Shown here: piece by piece, positions 7,318 through 15,067 of the stretch | Numbering within the stretch: position 1 is the first letter of the stretch | Layout: the number at the start of each line of letters is the position of its first letter | NCBI GenBank assembly: GCA_035403225.1 | Contig: DAONET010000020.1 | Coordinates: 1 to 43,155 of the forward strand | DNA length: 43,155 nt | Reading direction: 5' to 3' | Source of the DNA: DAIRDK01 sp035403225 | GTDB taxonomy: Bacteria; Bacteroidota; Bacteroidia; Bacteroidales; FEN-979 | The notes under the pieces: generated by a model | Databases searched by the model: none | The model's input: the letters and a program-made list of their open reading frames with translations, nothing else | What the model was told of the DNA's origin: nothing | Translations under genes and position numbers: made by a program

Positions 7318-8291
7318 AATGCCGACAGGATTTGATCATCGCTGATCCGGTTCATGCAGTTAAAATGCTTTTTAGGGCAGGAGGGGTAACCGAGTTTGCT
7401 GCATGGGCGGCAGCGGAGTCCGGTTACTTCGACGATGGAAGAGAGGCTTTCTTTGCCTTTCGGCAGGTAAGGATACATCCCGAAGGCGGGGATGGTGTTC
7501 CCCCAGACAGAGATCACGGGTTTCTTCAGGGCGGCGGCGATGTGCATCAGCCCGGTGTCGTTGGTGATGACGGTATCGGCCTGGCGCACCAGCGAGGCCG
7601 ACTGGTTGACAGAGAACATGCCGCAGGCGTTGTACACCTTACCGCCGGTTGTCTTCGCGATGAGTTCGCCCCGTTCACGGTCCTCTTTTCCTCCAAGCAG
7701 GACGACGGGTTTGGGAAGCCGGGGACAGAGAGCGGCGATCCTTTCGGGAGGGAAAATCTTGGTGTTGTGTTTTCCGCCGGTGACGATGGCTATGTACCCG
7801 TGGCGGTGGGTTTCGGGGAGAAGGTCGGGTGTGACTTCCGCGGCTGCGGGGATGAAAAAGTCGAGTCCTTCTCCGTCGTTGGTCACGCCGAGTTTCGAGA
7901 TCGCCGAGAAATAGCGGTCCACGATATGGATCCGGGGAAGGAGGTTGATCTTCAGCCGGACCAGCAGCCATTTTTGCACGTTCAGTTTGGGGAAGGCGGC
8001 GGAGGGCCTGTGCAGGCTGGCCGTCACGTAATGCGACCGGAGGTTGTTGTGGAGGTCGATCACGAAATCGAACGAGGCTTTTTTCAGCTCCGGAAGGAGT
8101 TCCGCGAAGTTATCATCGTATTCCCACACTTTATAGATCCGGGGGTTGGCGCTCAGCAGGGAACTGTATTGCTTTTTGGTGAGGTAATGAATTTCAGCGT
8201 CCGGCACCTGTTGTTTCAGGCACCTCACGATGGGTGTCGTGAGCACGATGTCGCCGATGGAGCTGAAGCGGATGATGAGGAAACGTGGCAT
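7314..8291 (-). CDS. Glycosyltransferase family 9 (ADP-heptose:LPS heptosyltransferase-like)
   Basis: This 325-residue enzyme probably transfers a sugar, heptose or a relative, to the lipopolysaccharide core on the cytoplasmic side of the inner membrane. The N-terminus LIIRFSSIGDIVLTTPIVRCLK is the family signature, and the donor-binding half has VLLGGKEDRERGE, then VITNDTGLMHIAAALKKPVISVWG. A late cluster with Cys residues (LRCRPCSKLGYPSCPKKHFNC) is common in this family. It starts one base after the MBL gene stop and overlaps tatD by four bases, so the three genes form one operon. The acceptor sugar cannot be told from sequence. Confidence 0.9.
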   Translation of the reverse strand: MPRFLIIRFSSIGDIVLTTPIVRCLKQQVPDAEIHYLTKKQYSSLLSANPRIYKVWEYDDNFAELLPELKKASFDFVIDLHNNLRSHYVTASLHRPSAAFPKLNVQKWLLVRLKINLLPRIHIVDRYFSAISKLGVTNDGEGLDFFIPAAAEVTPDLLPETHRHGYIAIVTGGKHNTKIFPPERIAALCPRLPKPVVLLGGKEDRERGELIAKTTGGKVYNACGMFSVNQSASLVRQADTVITNDTGLMHIAAALKKPVISVWGNTIPAFGMYPYLPKGKESLSSIVEVTGLRCRPCSKLGYPSCPKKHFNCMNRISDDQILSAL

Positions 8292-8292
8292 G

Positions 8293-8928
8293 TTACCGGA
8301 TAAACGGGTTATTCATTTTCTCGTACCCGATGGTCGTGTGCGGCCCATGGCCTGGTAACACCACGGTTTCGTCGGGCAGGTTGAACAGTTTTGTTCTGAT
8401 GCTGGTCATCAGGTGATCGAAGTTCCCCGAGGGAAGGTCGGTGCGGCCGATGGTATCTTTAAATAAGACATCCCCGGTGAAGACGATGCCGTTCTTTTCG
8501 TCGTACAGGCAGATGCTCCCGGCGGCATGACCGGGGGTGAAGAGTACCTTCAGCGTGGAGTCGCCGAATGGGATGAGGTCGCCGTCGTTGAGAAACCCCT
8601 GGGGTTCGGGGATGCGCTTCAGATGGTAGCCGAAGGAAAGACCGATCTCCCGGGAAGTCACGAAAAAGGGTTTGCTGTCGTGATGGTACTCCGGGCGCAC
8701 TCCGTAAGTGTCGTCGATGAACTCGTTCCCGAGGATATGGTCGATATGACAGTGCGTGTTGATGTTCCGGATCACTTTCAAATGGTTGCTTTCCACGAAA
8801 CCGGTCAGTTCGGCCTTCTCTTTGTCCTCGTAACAGGCAGGGTCGATGAGGATTGCTTCCCCCGTGCCGTTTTCGAGGAGGTAACAGTTGACCATGAAGG
8901 TATTGAAGATGAATTGTTTGATGTTCAT
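8293..8928 (-). CDS. MBL-fold metallo-hydrolase, glyoxalase II-like
   Basis: The 211-residue protein has the metallo-beta-lactamase fold with the zinc motif HCHIDH at 59-64, a further histidine in TPGHAAGS, an aspartate in VFTGDVLF and a final VLPGHGPHT. It is closest to small glyoxalase II-like hydrolases acting on thioesters, but the substrate is unknown. I start it at ATG 8928; a TTG six codons upstream is in frame but overlaps the promoter region. It is the first gene of the minus-strand operon with the glycosyltransferase and tatD. Confidence 0.88.
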   Translation of the reverse strand: MNIKQFIFNTFMVNCYLLENGTGEAILIDPACYEDKEKAELTGFVESNHLKVIRNINTHCHIDHILGNEFIDDTYGVRPEYHHDSKPFFVTSREIGLSFGYHLKRIPEPQGFLNDGDLIPFGDSTLKVLFTPGHAAGSICLYDEKNGIVFTGDVLFKDTIGRTDLPSGNFDHLMTSIRTKLFNLPDETVVLPGHGPHTTIGYEKMNNPFIR

Positions 8929-8943
8929 TGAGCAAATATTGAG

Positions 8944-8951
8944 CAAAAGTA
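8944..8951 (-). promoter_or_regulatory. -7 element of the MBL-GT9-tatD operon promoter
   Basis: TACTTTTG on the minus strand matches TAnnTTTG. It is 15 bases before the chosen ATG, so the leader would be very short. The -33 element is not clear. Confidence 0.45.
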
Positions 8952-8997
8952 CAAATTATTCAATGTTCACCGAGACAGATAAATATTTATAAAGATG

Positions 8998-9005
8998 TAT
9001 ATTTG
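8998..9005 (+). promoter_or_regulatory. -7 element of the YceI gene promoter
   Basis: TATATTTG matches the consensus exactly. Transcription near 9011 would begin at the first in-frame ATG (9011), which supports the later ATG at 9050 as the real start. Confidence 0.5.
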
Positions 9006-9049
9006 TATAAATGATCATTATCAGGATTATACCAAAAGAAGACAAAGAT

Positions 9050-9592
9050 ATGACAACAAGCGGAAAAGAAACAAAATGGGTGGTAGACCCGTCGCACACC
9101 GAGATTTCGTTTAAGGTGAAGCACTTGATGATCACCAATGTTAAAGGGATCTTCCGGGAGTTTCAGGTAGATGTTTATACCGATGGAGATGATTTCACCG
9201 ATGCCCGGATCACCTTTACGATGAACCCGGCTTCCATCTTCACGGATGACGAGAAACGTGATGCGCACTTACGGAGCGCCGATTTCTTTGATGTTCAGCA
9301 TTTCCCGGAGGCCGGATTTACCGGATCTTCGTTTGTCGCGACCGGGGCTGATACCTGGGAGCTTACCGGCGATCTGACGATGCGCGGGGTGACCCGAACG
9401 GTGAAACTGAATGTCGGTTTTGAGGGGATAATCAATGATCCGTGGGGCCATCATAAAGCCGGTTTTACGGTGACGGGGAAGATCAACCGCAGGGAATGGG
9501 GATTGAACTGGAATACCGCGGTGGAAGCGGGTGGCGTGATGGTCAGTGAGGAAGTGAGGATCGAGTGCGAGGTTCAGCTGACCCGGAAATGA
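9050..9592 (+). CDS. YceI family lipid-binding protein
   Basis: YceI proteins are lipocalin-like barrels that bind polyprenoid or other long lipids, and some are stress-induced. From ATG 9050 the protein has 180 residues. It shows the family opening WVVDPSHTEISFKVKHLMITNVKGIF, the central DARITFTMNPASIFTDDEKRDAHLRSADFFD, and the end WGLNWNTAVEAGGVMVSEEVRIECEVQL. There is no signal peptide, so this copy is likely cytoplasmic, unlike the periplasmic E. coli protein. An earlier ATG at 9011 coincides with the predicted transcription start. The gene ends 13 bases from the convergent nitroreductase gene. Confidence 0.9.
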   Translation: MTTSGKETKWVVDPSHTEISFKVKHLMITNVKGIFREFQVDVYTDGDDFTDARITFTMNPASIFTDDEKRDAHLRSADFFDVQHFPEAGFTGSSFVATGADTWELTGDLTMRGVTRTVKLNVGFEGIINDPWGHHKAGFTVTGKINRREWGLNWNTAVEAGGVMVSEEVRIECEVQLTRK

Positions 9593-9605
9593 ACCCGGCC
9601 GGTGA

Positions 9606-10151
9606 TCAATAGGTATTATAGGAGCAGATCTTCTCTGTCGGTTTCCGGATCTTGGTCCGGAGTTCGCTCTTGCCGGGGTAGCCGACAGCGATGATCAGTT
9701 CGGCTCTTTTTTTCTTCGGAATATTCAGCAGCTTTTTCACAGCCGGTTCGTCGAACCATCCGATGATGCAGGTTCCCAGTCCTTCTTCGGTAGCCTGAAG
9801 GCAGAAATGCTCGGCTGCGATCCCGACATCCATCAGGGTGTAGGGCTTGTCTTTCAACACGGTTCCCAGTTTGGAAGTGAGGTTGGGTTCTTCTCTCACG
9901 ATGACCGCCAGCACCGGTGATTGTAACGTAAAATGGTTGAATCCCAGCCATTTTGAACGGGCTGCTTCCGCCACCTTGTTTTTCAGCGCCGGATCGGTCA
10001 CCATGATCAGCTTCCAGGGTTGTGCATTGCAGGCTGAGGGAGCCAGCCTGACGGCCTCGATACAACGATCGAGTTTTTCTTGTTCCACGGGCTTTGCGGC
10101 ATCATATACGCGGCAGCTCTGGCGGATATTGATCAGTTCCAGAAAATTCAC
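9606..10151 (-). CDS. Nitroreductase family FMN oxidoreductase
   Basis: This is a flavin-dependent NAD(P)H oxidoreductase of 181 residues. The family signatures are RQSCRVYDAAKPVEQEKL near the start, APSACNAQPWKLIMV (about 35-49), which lines the FMN site, and EGLGTCIIGWFDEPAVKKLL near the middle. Such enzymes reduce nitro compounds or quinones, and the natural substrate is rarely known. No partner gene lies next to it. On the minus strand a TACTTTTA at 10172-10179 may be its -7 element. Confidence 0.87.
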   Translation of the reverse strand: MNFLELINIRQSCRVYDAAKPVEQEKLDRCIEAVRLAPSACNAQPWKLIMVTDPALKNKVAEAARSKWLGFNHFTLQSPVLAVIVREEPNLTSKLGTVLKDKPYTLMDVGIAAEHFCLQATEEGLGTCIIGWFDEPAVKKLLNIPKKKRAELIIAVGYPGKSELRTKIRKPTEKICSYNTY

Positions 10152-10210
10152 AATTGCAGAATTTTATCGGGTAAAAGTACTTCGATTTATGTTCAGGGTG
10201 TACGAAAAAA

Positions 10211-10242
10211 TTTGGTTATCAATTGATGATATGCTATTTTTG
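10211..10242 (+). promoter_or_regulatory. Promoter upstream of rubrerythrin
   Basis: TTTG at 10211-10214 and TATTTTTG at 10235-10242 are exactly 20 bases apart, the best full match to the Bacteroidota consensus in the window. It would give a leader of about 110 bases before the rubrerythrin ATG. Confidence 0.6.
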
Positions 10243-10357
10243 TCATACGATCGGATGACGTGGATTGCAGGCTGATTTTCGCTGAAACAGAAGGAAGATC
10301 ATTCTTTATTCATGCAAACAGATGACGGAATCAATTTATCATTATAAAAATCAGACT

Positions 10358-10936
10358 ATGGAAAAATCATTGAAAGGAACCAGGACAGAGCAGAATCTGC
10401 TGAAGTCCTTTGCCGGTGAGTCACAGGCGCGGAATCGATACGAATTCTTTGCAAAAGCAGCCAAAAATGAAGGTTTTGAACAGATTGCCGCCATCTTCCA
10501 AGAGACGGCCGATCAGGAAAAAGAACACGCAAAACGGTTTTTCAAGTTTCTGGAAGGCGGAGTCGCTGAGATTACGGCTACTTATCCTGCCGGTAAGATC
10601 GGAACCACCAAAGAGAACCTGAAAGCGGCTGCTGAAGGGGAAAACGAAGAGTGGTCGATGTTGTACCCGAACTTTGCCGACATTGCCCAGGAAGAGGGAT
10701 TCACGGAAATTGCCACCACCTTCCGGATGATTGCTAAAGTGGAAGCCCAACACGAGCGCCGTTACCTGAAGCTTTTACAGAATGTTTCGGAAGACAAAGT
10801 GTTTGTCAAAGATCATAAAGTGTGGTGGAAATGCCGCAACTGCGGGTTTGTGTATGAATCGGAAAAGGCGCTGGAGAAATGTCCGGCCTGCTTGCATCCC
10901 AAGGCATACATGCAACTCATGGAAGAAAATTACTAA
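10358..10936 (+). CDS. Rubrerythrin
   Basis: Rubrerythrin reduces hydrogen peroxide in anaerobes using a di-iron centre fed by a rubredoxin-like iron. From ATG 10358 the protein has 192 residues, the usual size. The ferritin-like domain carries the iron ligands E21 (GESQARNRY), E54 with H57 (ADQEKEH) and a second set in DIAQEEGFTEIA and KVEAQHERRY. The C-terminal rubredoxin-like domain has two CxxC pairs (CRNCGFVY and CPACLHPKAY). The upstream in-frame ATG at 10322 would add 12 residues unlike the family. The gene is preceded by a strong promoter and is probably a single-gene unit. Confidence 0.95.
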   Translation: MEKSLKGTRTEQNLLKSFAGESQARNRYEFFAKAAKNEGFEQIAAIFQETADQEKEHAKRFFKFLEGGVAEITATYPAGKIGTTKENLKAAAEGENEEWSMLYPNFADIAQEEGFTEIATTFRMIAKVEAQHERRYLKLLQNVSEDKVFVKDHKVWWKCRNCGFVYESEKALEKCPACLHPKAYMQLMEENY

Positions 10937-11023
10937 CGATGAACCTGTTTCGTATCTCACGTTTTCCAGGCACCTTGTCACTCCGTCACTTTTCAGTACT
11001 TTTACACCTGTATTAACGTTGAG

Positions 11024-14000
11024 ATGATTATGATCAAATCAGCATCACGAACACATTCTGTCAGCCTGTCCATGGCTGCGTGTGTATTCGTGATGCTTGT
11101 TTTTTTTCTGTTCCCCTCCCGCTCGTTTTCGCAATTCTACAACGGATCCCAGCTCACTTTCGGGAAAAGCCGGGTGCAGTACAACGACTTTTTCTGGACC
11201 TATTACCGGTATGATAAGTTTGATACCTACTTCTATTTAAACGGTAAAGAACTGGCCATTTATGCCGCCGAATATGCCGACAAGCATATATCGGAGATCG
11301 AGAAGGAGCTTCAGTCGGGGCTGGATTCGAAGATGCAGTTCATCATCTTCAACAGTCTTTCGGATCTGAAACAGAGTAACATCGGTCTTTACGGCGACTG
11401 GGAATATTACAATACCGGCGGGGTGACGCGTATCATCGGGGGAAAGGTGTTATTGTATTTCGATGGCAACCTGCAGCATTTCGAGGAGCAGATCAGGGCG
11501 GGGATCGCTACGGTCATTCTCAACCAGATGATGTATGGCAGCGGGGTGGGCGCCCAGATCAAGAACAACGCCCTTTTCACCATGCCCGAATGGTATTTCA
11601 ACGGCTTGATCTCTTATATCTCCACCGGATGGAACACCGAGATCGACGACCTGGTACGGGATGCTGTCCTGCGAGGTAACTATAAGAAATTCAGCCGGCT
11701 TTCGGGGCTTGATGCCGCCTATGCCGGTCATTCTCTCTGGCGTTATATCGCCCTGAAATACGGCGAATCCGCCATCCCGAATATCGTCTACATGGGCCGG
11801 CTCAACCGGAATATCGAACGAGGGTTTACGTATGTCCTCAACATTCAGTTTTCCACCCTCGTCAAAGAATGGCAGGAGTATTACCAGAATATTTATGCTA
11901 TGCAGGATTCCGGCCGGGAGATCCCTGCCGGCGACCCCCTGAACAAACGGAAGAAGGCTAACCGCATCTATACCCAGATCCGCATCAGTCCCGATGGCCG
12001 GAGTGTGGCTTACTGTTACCAGGACCTGGGTGTGTATAAAGTCTTCATTCAGGATCTTCAGACCGGCAAAAAGAAACGGGTCTTCCGCGGTGGGTACCGG
12101 CTGGCCGAACGTCCCGACTACAGTTATCCCATCCTGGCCTGGCATCCCAGCGGGAATGTGCTGGCCCTCCTCACCGAACGCAAGGGCGAACGCTACCTGT
12201 ATCTCCTCGACCGGCAGGAGAAAAAGCCGGAGGTGCAGATCCTGTATAATTTCCGTAAGATACTCGACATGTCTTATTCGGATGACGGCACCCTGCTGGT
12301 GATGTCGGCATACCAGAAAGGACAGTCGGACATTTATGTCTATAACATCGCCTCGGGGTCGCACGAGCAGATCACCAACGATGCATACAACGACCTGAAT
12401 CCCCGTTTCATCAACCGGTCGAAAGATATCATCTTTGCTTCGAACCGGCAGCGCGACACGTTGCGGTTTTACGAGAAAGTTTCACCCGGAGAGTGTTCAG
12501 CCAACAACGACCTCTTTGTGTACAATTATCGATCTAAATCACCTGTCCTGAAGAGGATCACCGCGACGCCGCAGGTTGATGAGATCCAGCCGATGCCGTG
12601 GTACGACAACTATTTTGCCTATCTCAGCAACCAGAACGGGATTTACAACCGGTTCCTGGCAAAGTTCGACAGCGCCATTGCGTACATTGATACCACCACT
12701 CATTACCGGTATTTCACCACGACGTTCCCGGTGACCAACTACACCCGGAACATCCGGACGCAGGATGTGTCGCCGATGGGAGGGAAGACGGGCGAGATCC
12801 TGTACATGAAGGGGCGTGATTACATGTACACCGGCGAGGTGGTTCGTCCGCGGGAAGCGGTCCCCGTGATTCTGGAGCCGACCGGTTTCATGGAACAGAG
12901 CCGGTTAAAACGGCTGGAAGCAGAGAAGAAGGTAGCCGACACTGCCGGCCGGGGAGGGCAGGAGGCAGTAAAACAGGCCGGGAGACATTTCTCCTCCGTG
13001 AGGGTCGGGGATGTGATCAAGGAGTGGAAAAAGAACATGCCGCCCGACACGGTGATTACCCCTCTTCACCCGGGGGCTGTGACTGCCAAACAAGGGAAGG
13101 GGGACACCATCACGACGAAGGAACCCGAAATGAAGGCGCTCGCCGATACTCTTTCTAAGTATGAGAAAGCCAAACAGTTGAATTACAATGTGGAGTTTTC
13201 GATCGACCAGACTGTTTCTCAGATCGATTTTAATTACCTGAACTCTTCTTATCAGCCATACACCGGGACTTCGGAAGGGATCTTCATCAATCCGGGACTG
13301 AACCTCTTCTTCATGGTGGGTGTCACCGATCTGATGGAGGATTATCGCCTGACAGGCGGAGTACGGGTCAATTTTGACATGGTGAACAACGAATACCTCC
13401 TGAGTTATACTAACTACCGGCGCCGTCTCGACCAGGAGATCGTGTTCCACCGGCAGGGAGTGGACGATTACGGAGTCTACACATTTCCCCTGACCCGCCA
13501 CAAGATCAACGAACTTCATTATATCCTCACGTATCCGTTCACACCGGTCCTGAATATCCGCGGAACGGCCTCCGTGCGATACGACCGGGCTGTGACGCTG
13601 GCTAATGAGCCCGGTTCCTTAAAAGAACCTGACGTTCATACCGTGTGGGGGGTGATCAAGGGAGAACTCACTTACGACAACACCCGGAGTCTGGGGACCA
13701 ACCTGTTTCAGGGAACCCGTTACAAGATCTTCGGTGAATATTACCAGCTGATGAAGGAGAGCGGGAACAACGTCTTTGTGCTGGGCTTCGATTACCGGAA
13801 TTACCAGCGGCTGCACCGCACCCTGATCTGGGCAAACCGGTTGGCGGGAAGCACCTCCTTCGGCTCCAATAAACTGCTTTACTACATGGGTGGTGTGGAT
13901 AACTGGCTCTGGCCGGATTTTGACAGGAATACGCCGGTGGCGACCAACCAGCATTATGTCTTCCAGACCCTGGCAACCAACATGCGGGGATTTGATCAGA

Positions 14001-14374
14001 ACATACGCAGCGGCAACAGCTTCGTCGTCCTGAACAGCGAACTCAGGGTCCCGATTTTCCGTTACCTGCTCAACCGCCCCATCCGATCGGGATTCCTCAA
14101 CAACTTCCAGGTGGTGGCTTTCGGAGATGTAGGTACGGCCTGGACCGGCCCATCGCCATTTTCGGACGACAACCAGCTGTTTACTTATTATATAAAGAGA
14201 AAGCCGATGTACATTGAAGTAAAGATGTTGCGGGATCCCATTGTAGGAGGGATCGGAGGCGGTCTGAGGACCATGCTTTTCGGCTATTTCATCCGGGGCG
14301 ATGTGGCCTGGGGCATCGAAGACGGCACCATCCGGAAGCCGGTTTATTACCTCTCATTCAGTCTTGATTTCTAA
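11024..14374 (+). CDS. Large exported protein: degenerate peptidase-like N-terminus, TolB-like propeller, outer-membrane barrel C-terminus
   Basis: This 1116-residue protein starts with a signal peptide (to about 37, RSFSQ). Residues about 40-290 resemble the gluzincin/peptidase MA-like domain often found in such proteins, but where a zinc HExxH would be expected the sequence is HFEEQIRAGIA, so it is probably inactive. Residues about 310-560 hold repeated TolB/DPP-IV-type blades (RISPDGRSVAYC, LAWHPSGNVLALLT, MSYSDDGTLLVMSA). The last ~400 residues look like beta-strands of an outer-membrane barrel ending in FSLDF with a terminal aromatic. Relatives are annotated as translocation protein TolB in Bacteroidota, with no proven role. 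ATG 11030 is an alternative start. Confidence 0.8.
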   Translation: MIMIKSASRTHSVSLSMAACVFVMLVFFLFPSRSFSQFYNGSQLTFGKSRVQYNDFFWTYYRYDKFDTYFYLNGKELAIYAAEYADKHISEIEKELQSGLDSKMQFIIFNSLSDLKQSNIGLYGDWEYYNTGGVTRIIGGKVLLYFDGNLQHFEEQIRAGIATVILNQMMYGSGVGAQIKNNALFTMPEWYFNGLISYISTGWNTEIDDLVRDAVLRGNYKKFSRLSGLDAAYAGHSLWRYIALKYGESAIPNIVYMGRLNRNIERGFTYVLNIQFSTLVKEWQEYYQNIYAMQDSGREIPAGDPLNKRKKANRIYTQIRISPDGRSVAYCYQDLGVYKVFIQDLQTGKKKRVFRGGYRLAERPDYSYPILAWHPSGNVLALLTERKGERYLYLLDRQEKKPEVQILYNFRKILDMSYSDDGTLLVMSAYQKGQSDIYVYNIASGSHEQITNDAYNDLNPRFINRSKDIIFASNRQRDTLRFYEKVSPGECSANNDLFVYNYRSKSPVLKRITATPQVDEIQPMPWYDNYFAYLSNQNGIYNRFLAKFDSAIAYIDTTTHYRYFTTTFPVTNYTRNIRTQDVSPMGGKTGEILYMKGRDYMYTGEVVRPREAVPVILEPTGFMEQSRLKRLEAEKKVADTAGRGGQEAVKQAGRHFSSVRVGDVIKEWKKNMPPDTVITPLHPGAVTAKQGKGDTITTKEPEMKALADTLSKYEKAKQLNYNVEFSIDQTVSQIDFNYLNSSYQPYTGTSEGIFINPGLNLFFMVGVTDLMEDYRLTGGVRVNFDMVNNEYLLSYTNYRRRLDQEIVFHRQGVDDYGVYTFPLTRHKINELHYILTYPFTPVLNIRGTASVRYDRAVTLANEPGSLKEPDVHTVWGVIKGELTYDNTRSLGTNLFQGTRYKIFGEYYQLMKESGNNVFVLGFDYRNYQRLHRTLIWANRLAGSTSFGSNKLLYYMGGVDNWLWPDFDRNTPVATNQHYVFQTLATNMRGFDQNIRSGNSFVVLNSELRVPIFRYLLNRPIRSGFLNNFQVVAFGDVGTAWTGPSPFSDDNQLFTYYIKRKPMYIEVKMLRDPIVGGIGGGLRTMLFGYFIRGDVAWGIEDGTIRKPVYYLSFSLDF

Positions 14375-14376
14375 CC

Positions 14377-14811
14377 ATGAACGCTATCAACCCAAAGATC
14401 ATCGACTTTATTGAAAGCCACCATGTCCTGACCCTGGCGGTGGCAAAAGACAACATACCTTATTGTTCACATTGCTTTTATTGTTACCTGCCCGATCGCA
14501 ATGTTTTTGTTTTCACTTCCGATCCCGATACGCGGCACATCCGGGATGTGGAGAGCTCTGGCAATTATCATGTTACGGCAGGGATTGCCCTGGAGACAAA
14601 GATCACAGGGAAGATCCGCGGGCTTCAGATCACCGGCCTGCTCTCACTGCCCGGCGAGCAGGAAATAGGCATCGTCAGGAAGGCGTATATTAAGAGGTTT
14701 CCTGTGTCGGGGTTAGCCCGACTTCACTTGTGGGTCCTCCGCCCGGGGTTTATGAAACTGACCGATAACCGGCTGGGATTTGGCACCAAATTGATCTGGG
14801 AAAACACCTGA
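14377..14811 (+). CDS. Pyridoxamine-5'-phosphate-oxidase-like flavin-binding protein
   Basis: The 144-residue protein has the FMN-binding split-barrel pattern of YhbP-like proteins: an early HHVLTLAVAKDNIPYCSHCFYCYL, then VFVFTSDPDTRHIRDV and a central VTAGIALETKITGKIRGLQITG. No pathway partner identifies the substrate. It begins two bases after the large TolB-like gene stops, so the two are likely co-transcribed, but a functional link is not evident. Confidence 0.8.
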   Translation: MNAINPKIIDFIESHHVLTLAVAKDNIPYCSHCFYCYLPDRNVFVFTSDPDTRHIRDVESSGNYHVTAGIALETKITGKIRGLQITGLLSLPGEQEIGIVRKAYIKRFPVSGLARLHLWVLRPGFMKLTDNRLGFGTKLIWENT

Positions 14812-14829
14812 GAATCAAATCAGACCTCT

Positions 14830-14858
14830 ACAAAATGCATTCCGAAAATGGCATTTGT
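14830..14858 (+). terminator. Weak hairpin after the split-barrel gene
   Basis: ACAAAATGC and GCATTTGT pair with a one-base bulge around a 12-base loop, some 20 bases after the stop at 14811. There is no proper T-run, so this is a weak terminator candidate only. Confidence 0.3.
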
Positions 14859-14981
14859 GGGTAAATTTTCATCAATTTACTTTTCATGGTCTAACCGAAT
14901 TGATTTCAAATATTTACCTTTTTTGCCTCTCTGGCTGTTAATAAAATGTCAACTTGAAAATTTGGACTTCGTTGTATATTG

Positions 14982-15022
14982 CAACTATAAAATTTCTCCC
15001 TGAAATTTTTCTTTTATAGTTG
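14982..15022 (+). promoter_or_regulatory. Inverted repeat in the nrdJ leader
   Basis: CAACTATAAAA (14982-14992) and TTTTATAGTTG (15012-15022) are perfect complements with 19 bases between, and a smaller AAATTTC/GAAATTT stem can form inside. It lies 45 bases before the nrdJ ATG. It may be an operator, for example for NrdR, or an RNA switch. I see no clear B12 box, so a cobalamin riboswitch is not supported. Confidence 0.45.
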
Positions 15023-15056
15023 AAAATCAGTAAATTTAGTAAGGTTAACACTTAAA

Positions 15057-15062
15057 AAGGAG
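15057..15062 (+). promoter_or_regulatory. Strong Shine-Dalgarno before nrdJ
   Basis: AAGGAG lies five bases before the ATG at 15068. Purine-rich Shine-Dalgarno sites are uncommon in Bacteroidota, so this one stands out from the A-rich leaders elsewhere in the window. It confirms the chosen start. Confidence 0.55.
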
Positions 15063-15067
15063 ACTGC

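Noticed and set aside
7332..8303. 323-codon plus-strand frame opposite the GT9 gene
   Set aside because: The glycosyltransferase on the minus strand has clear family motifs and operon spacing; the opposite frame has none.
14812..15067. Cobalamin riboswitch before nrdJ
   Set aside because: The region contains a strong inverted repeat, but I could not find a B12 box or the expected multi-stem layout.
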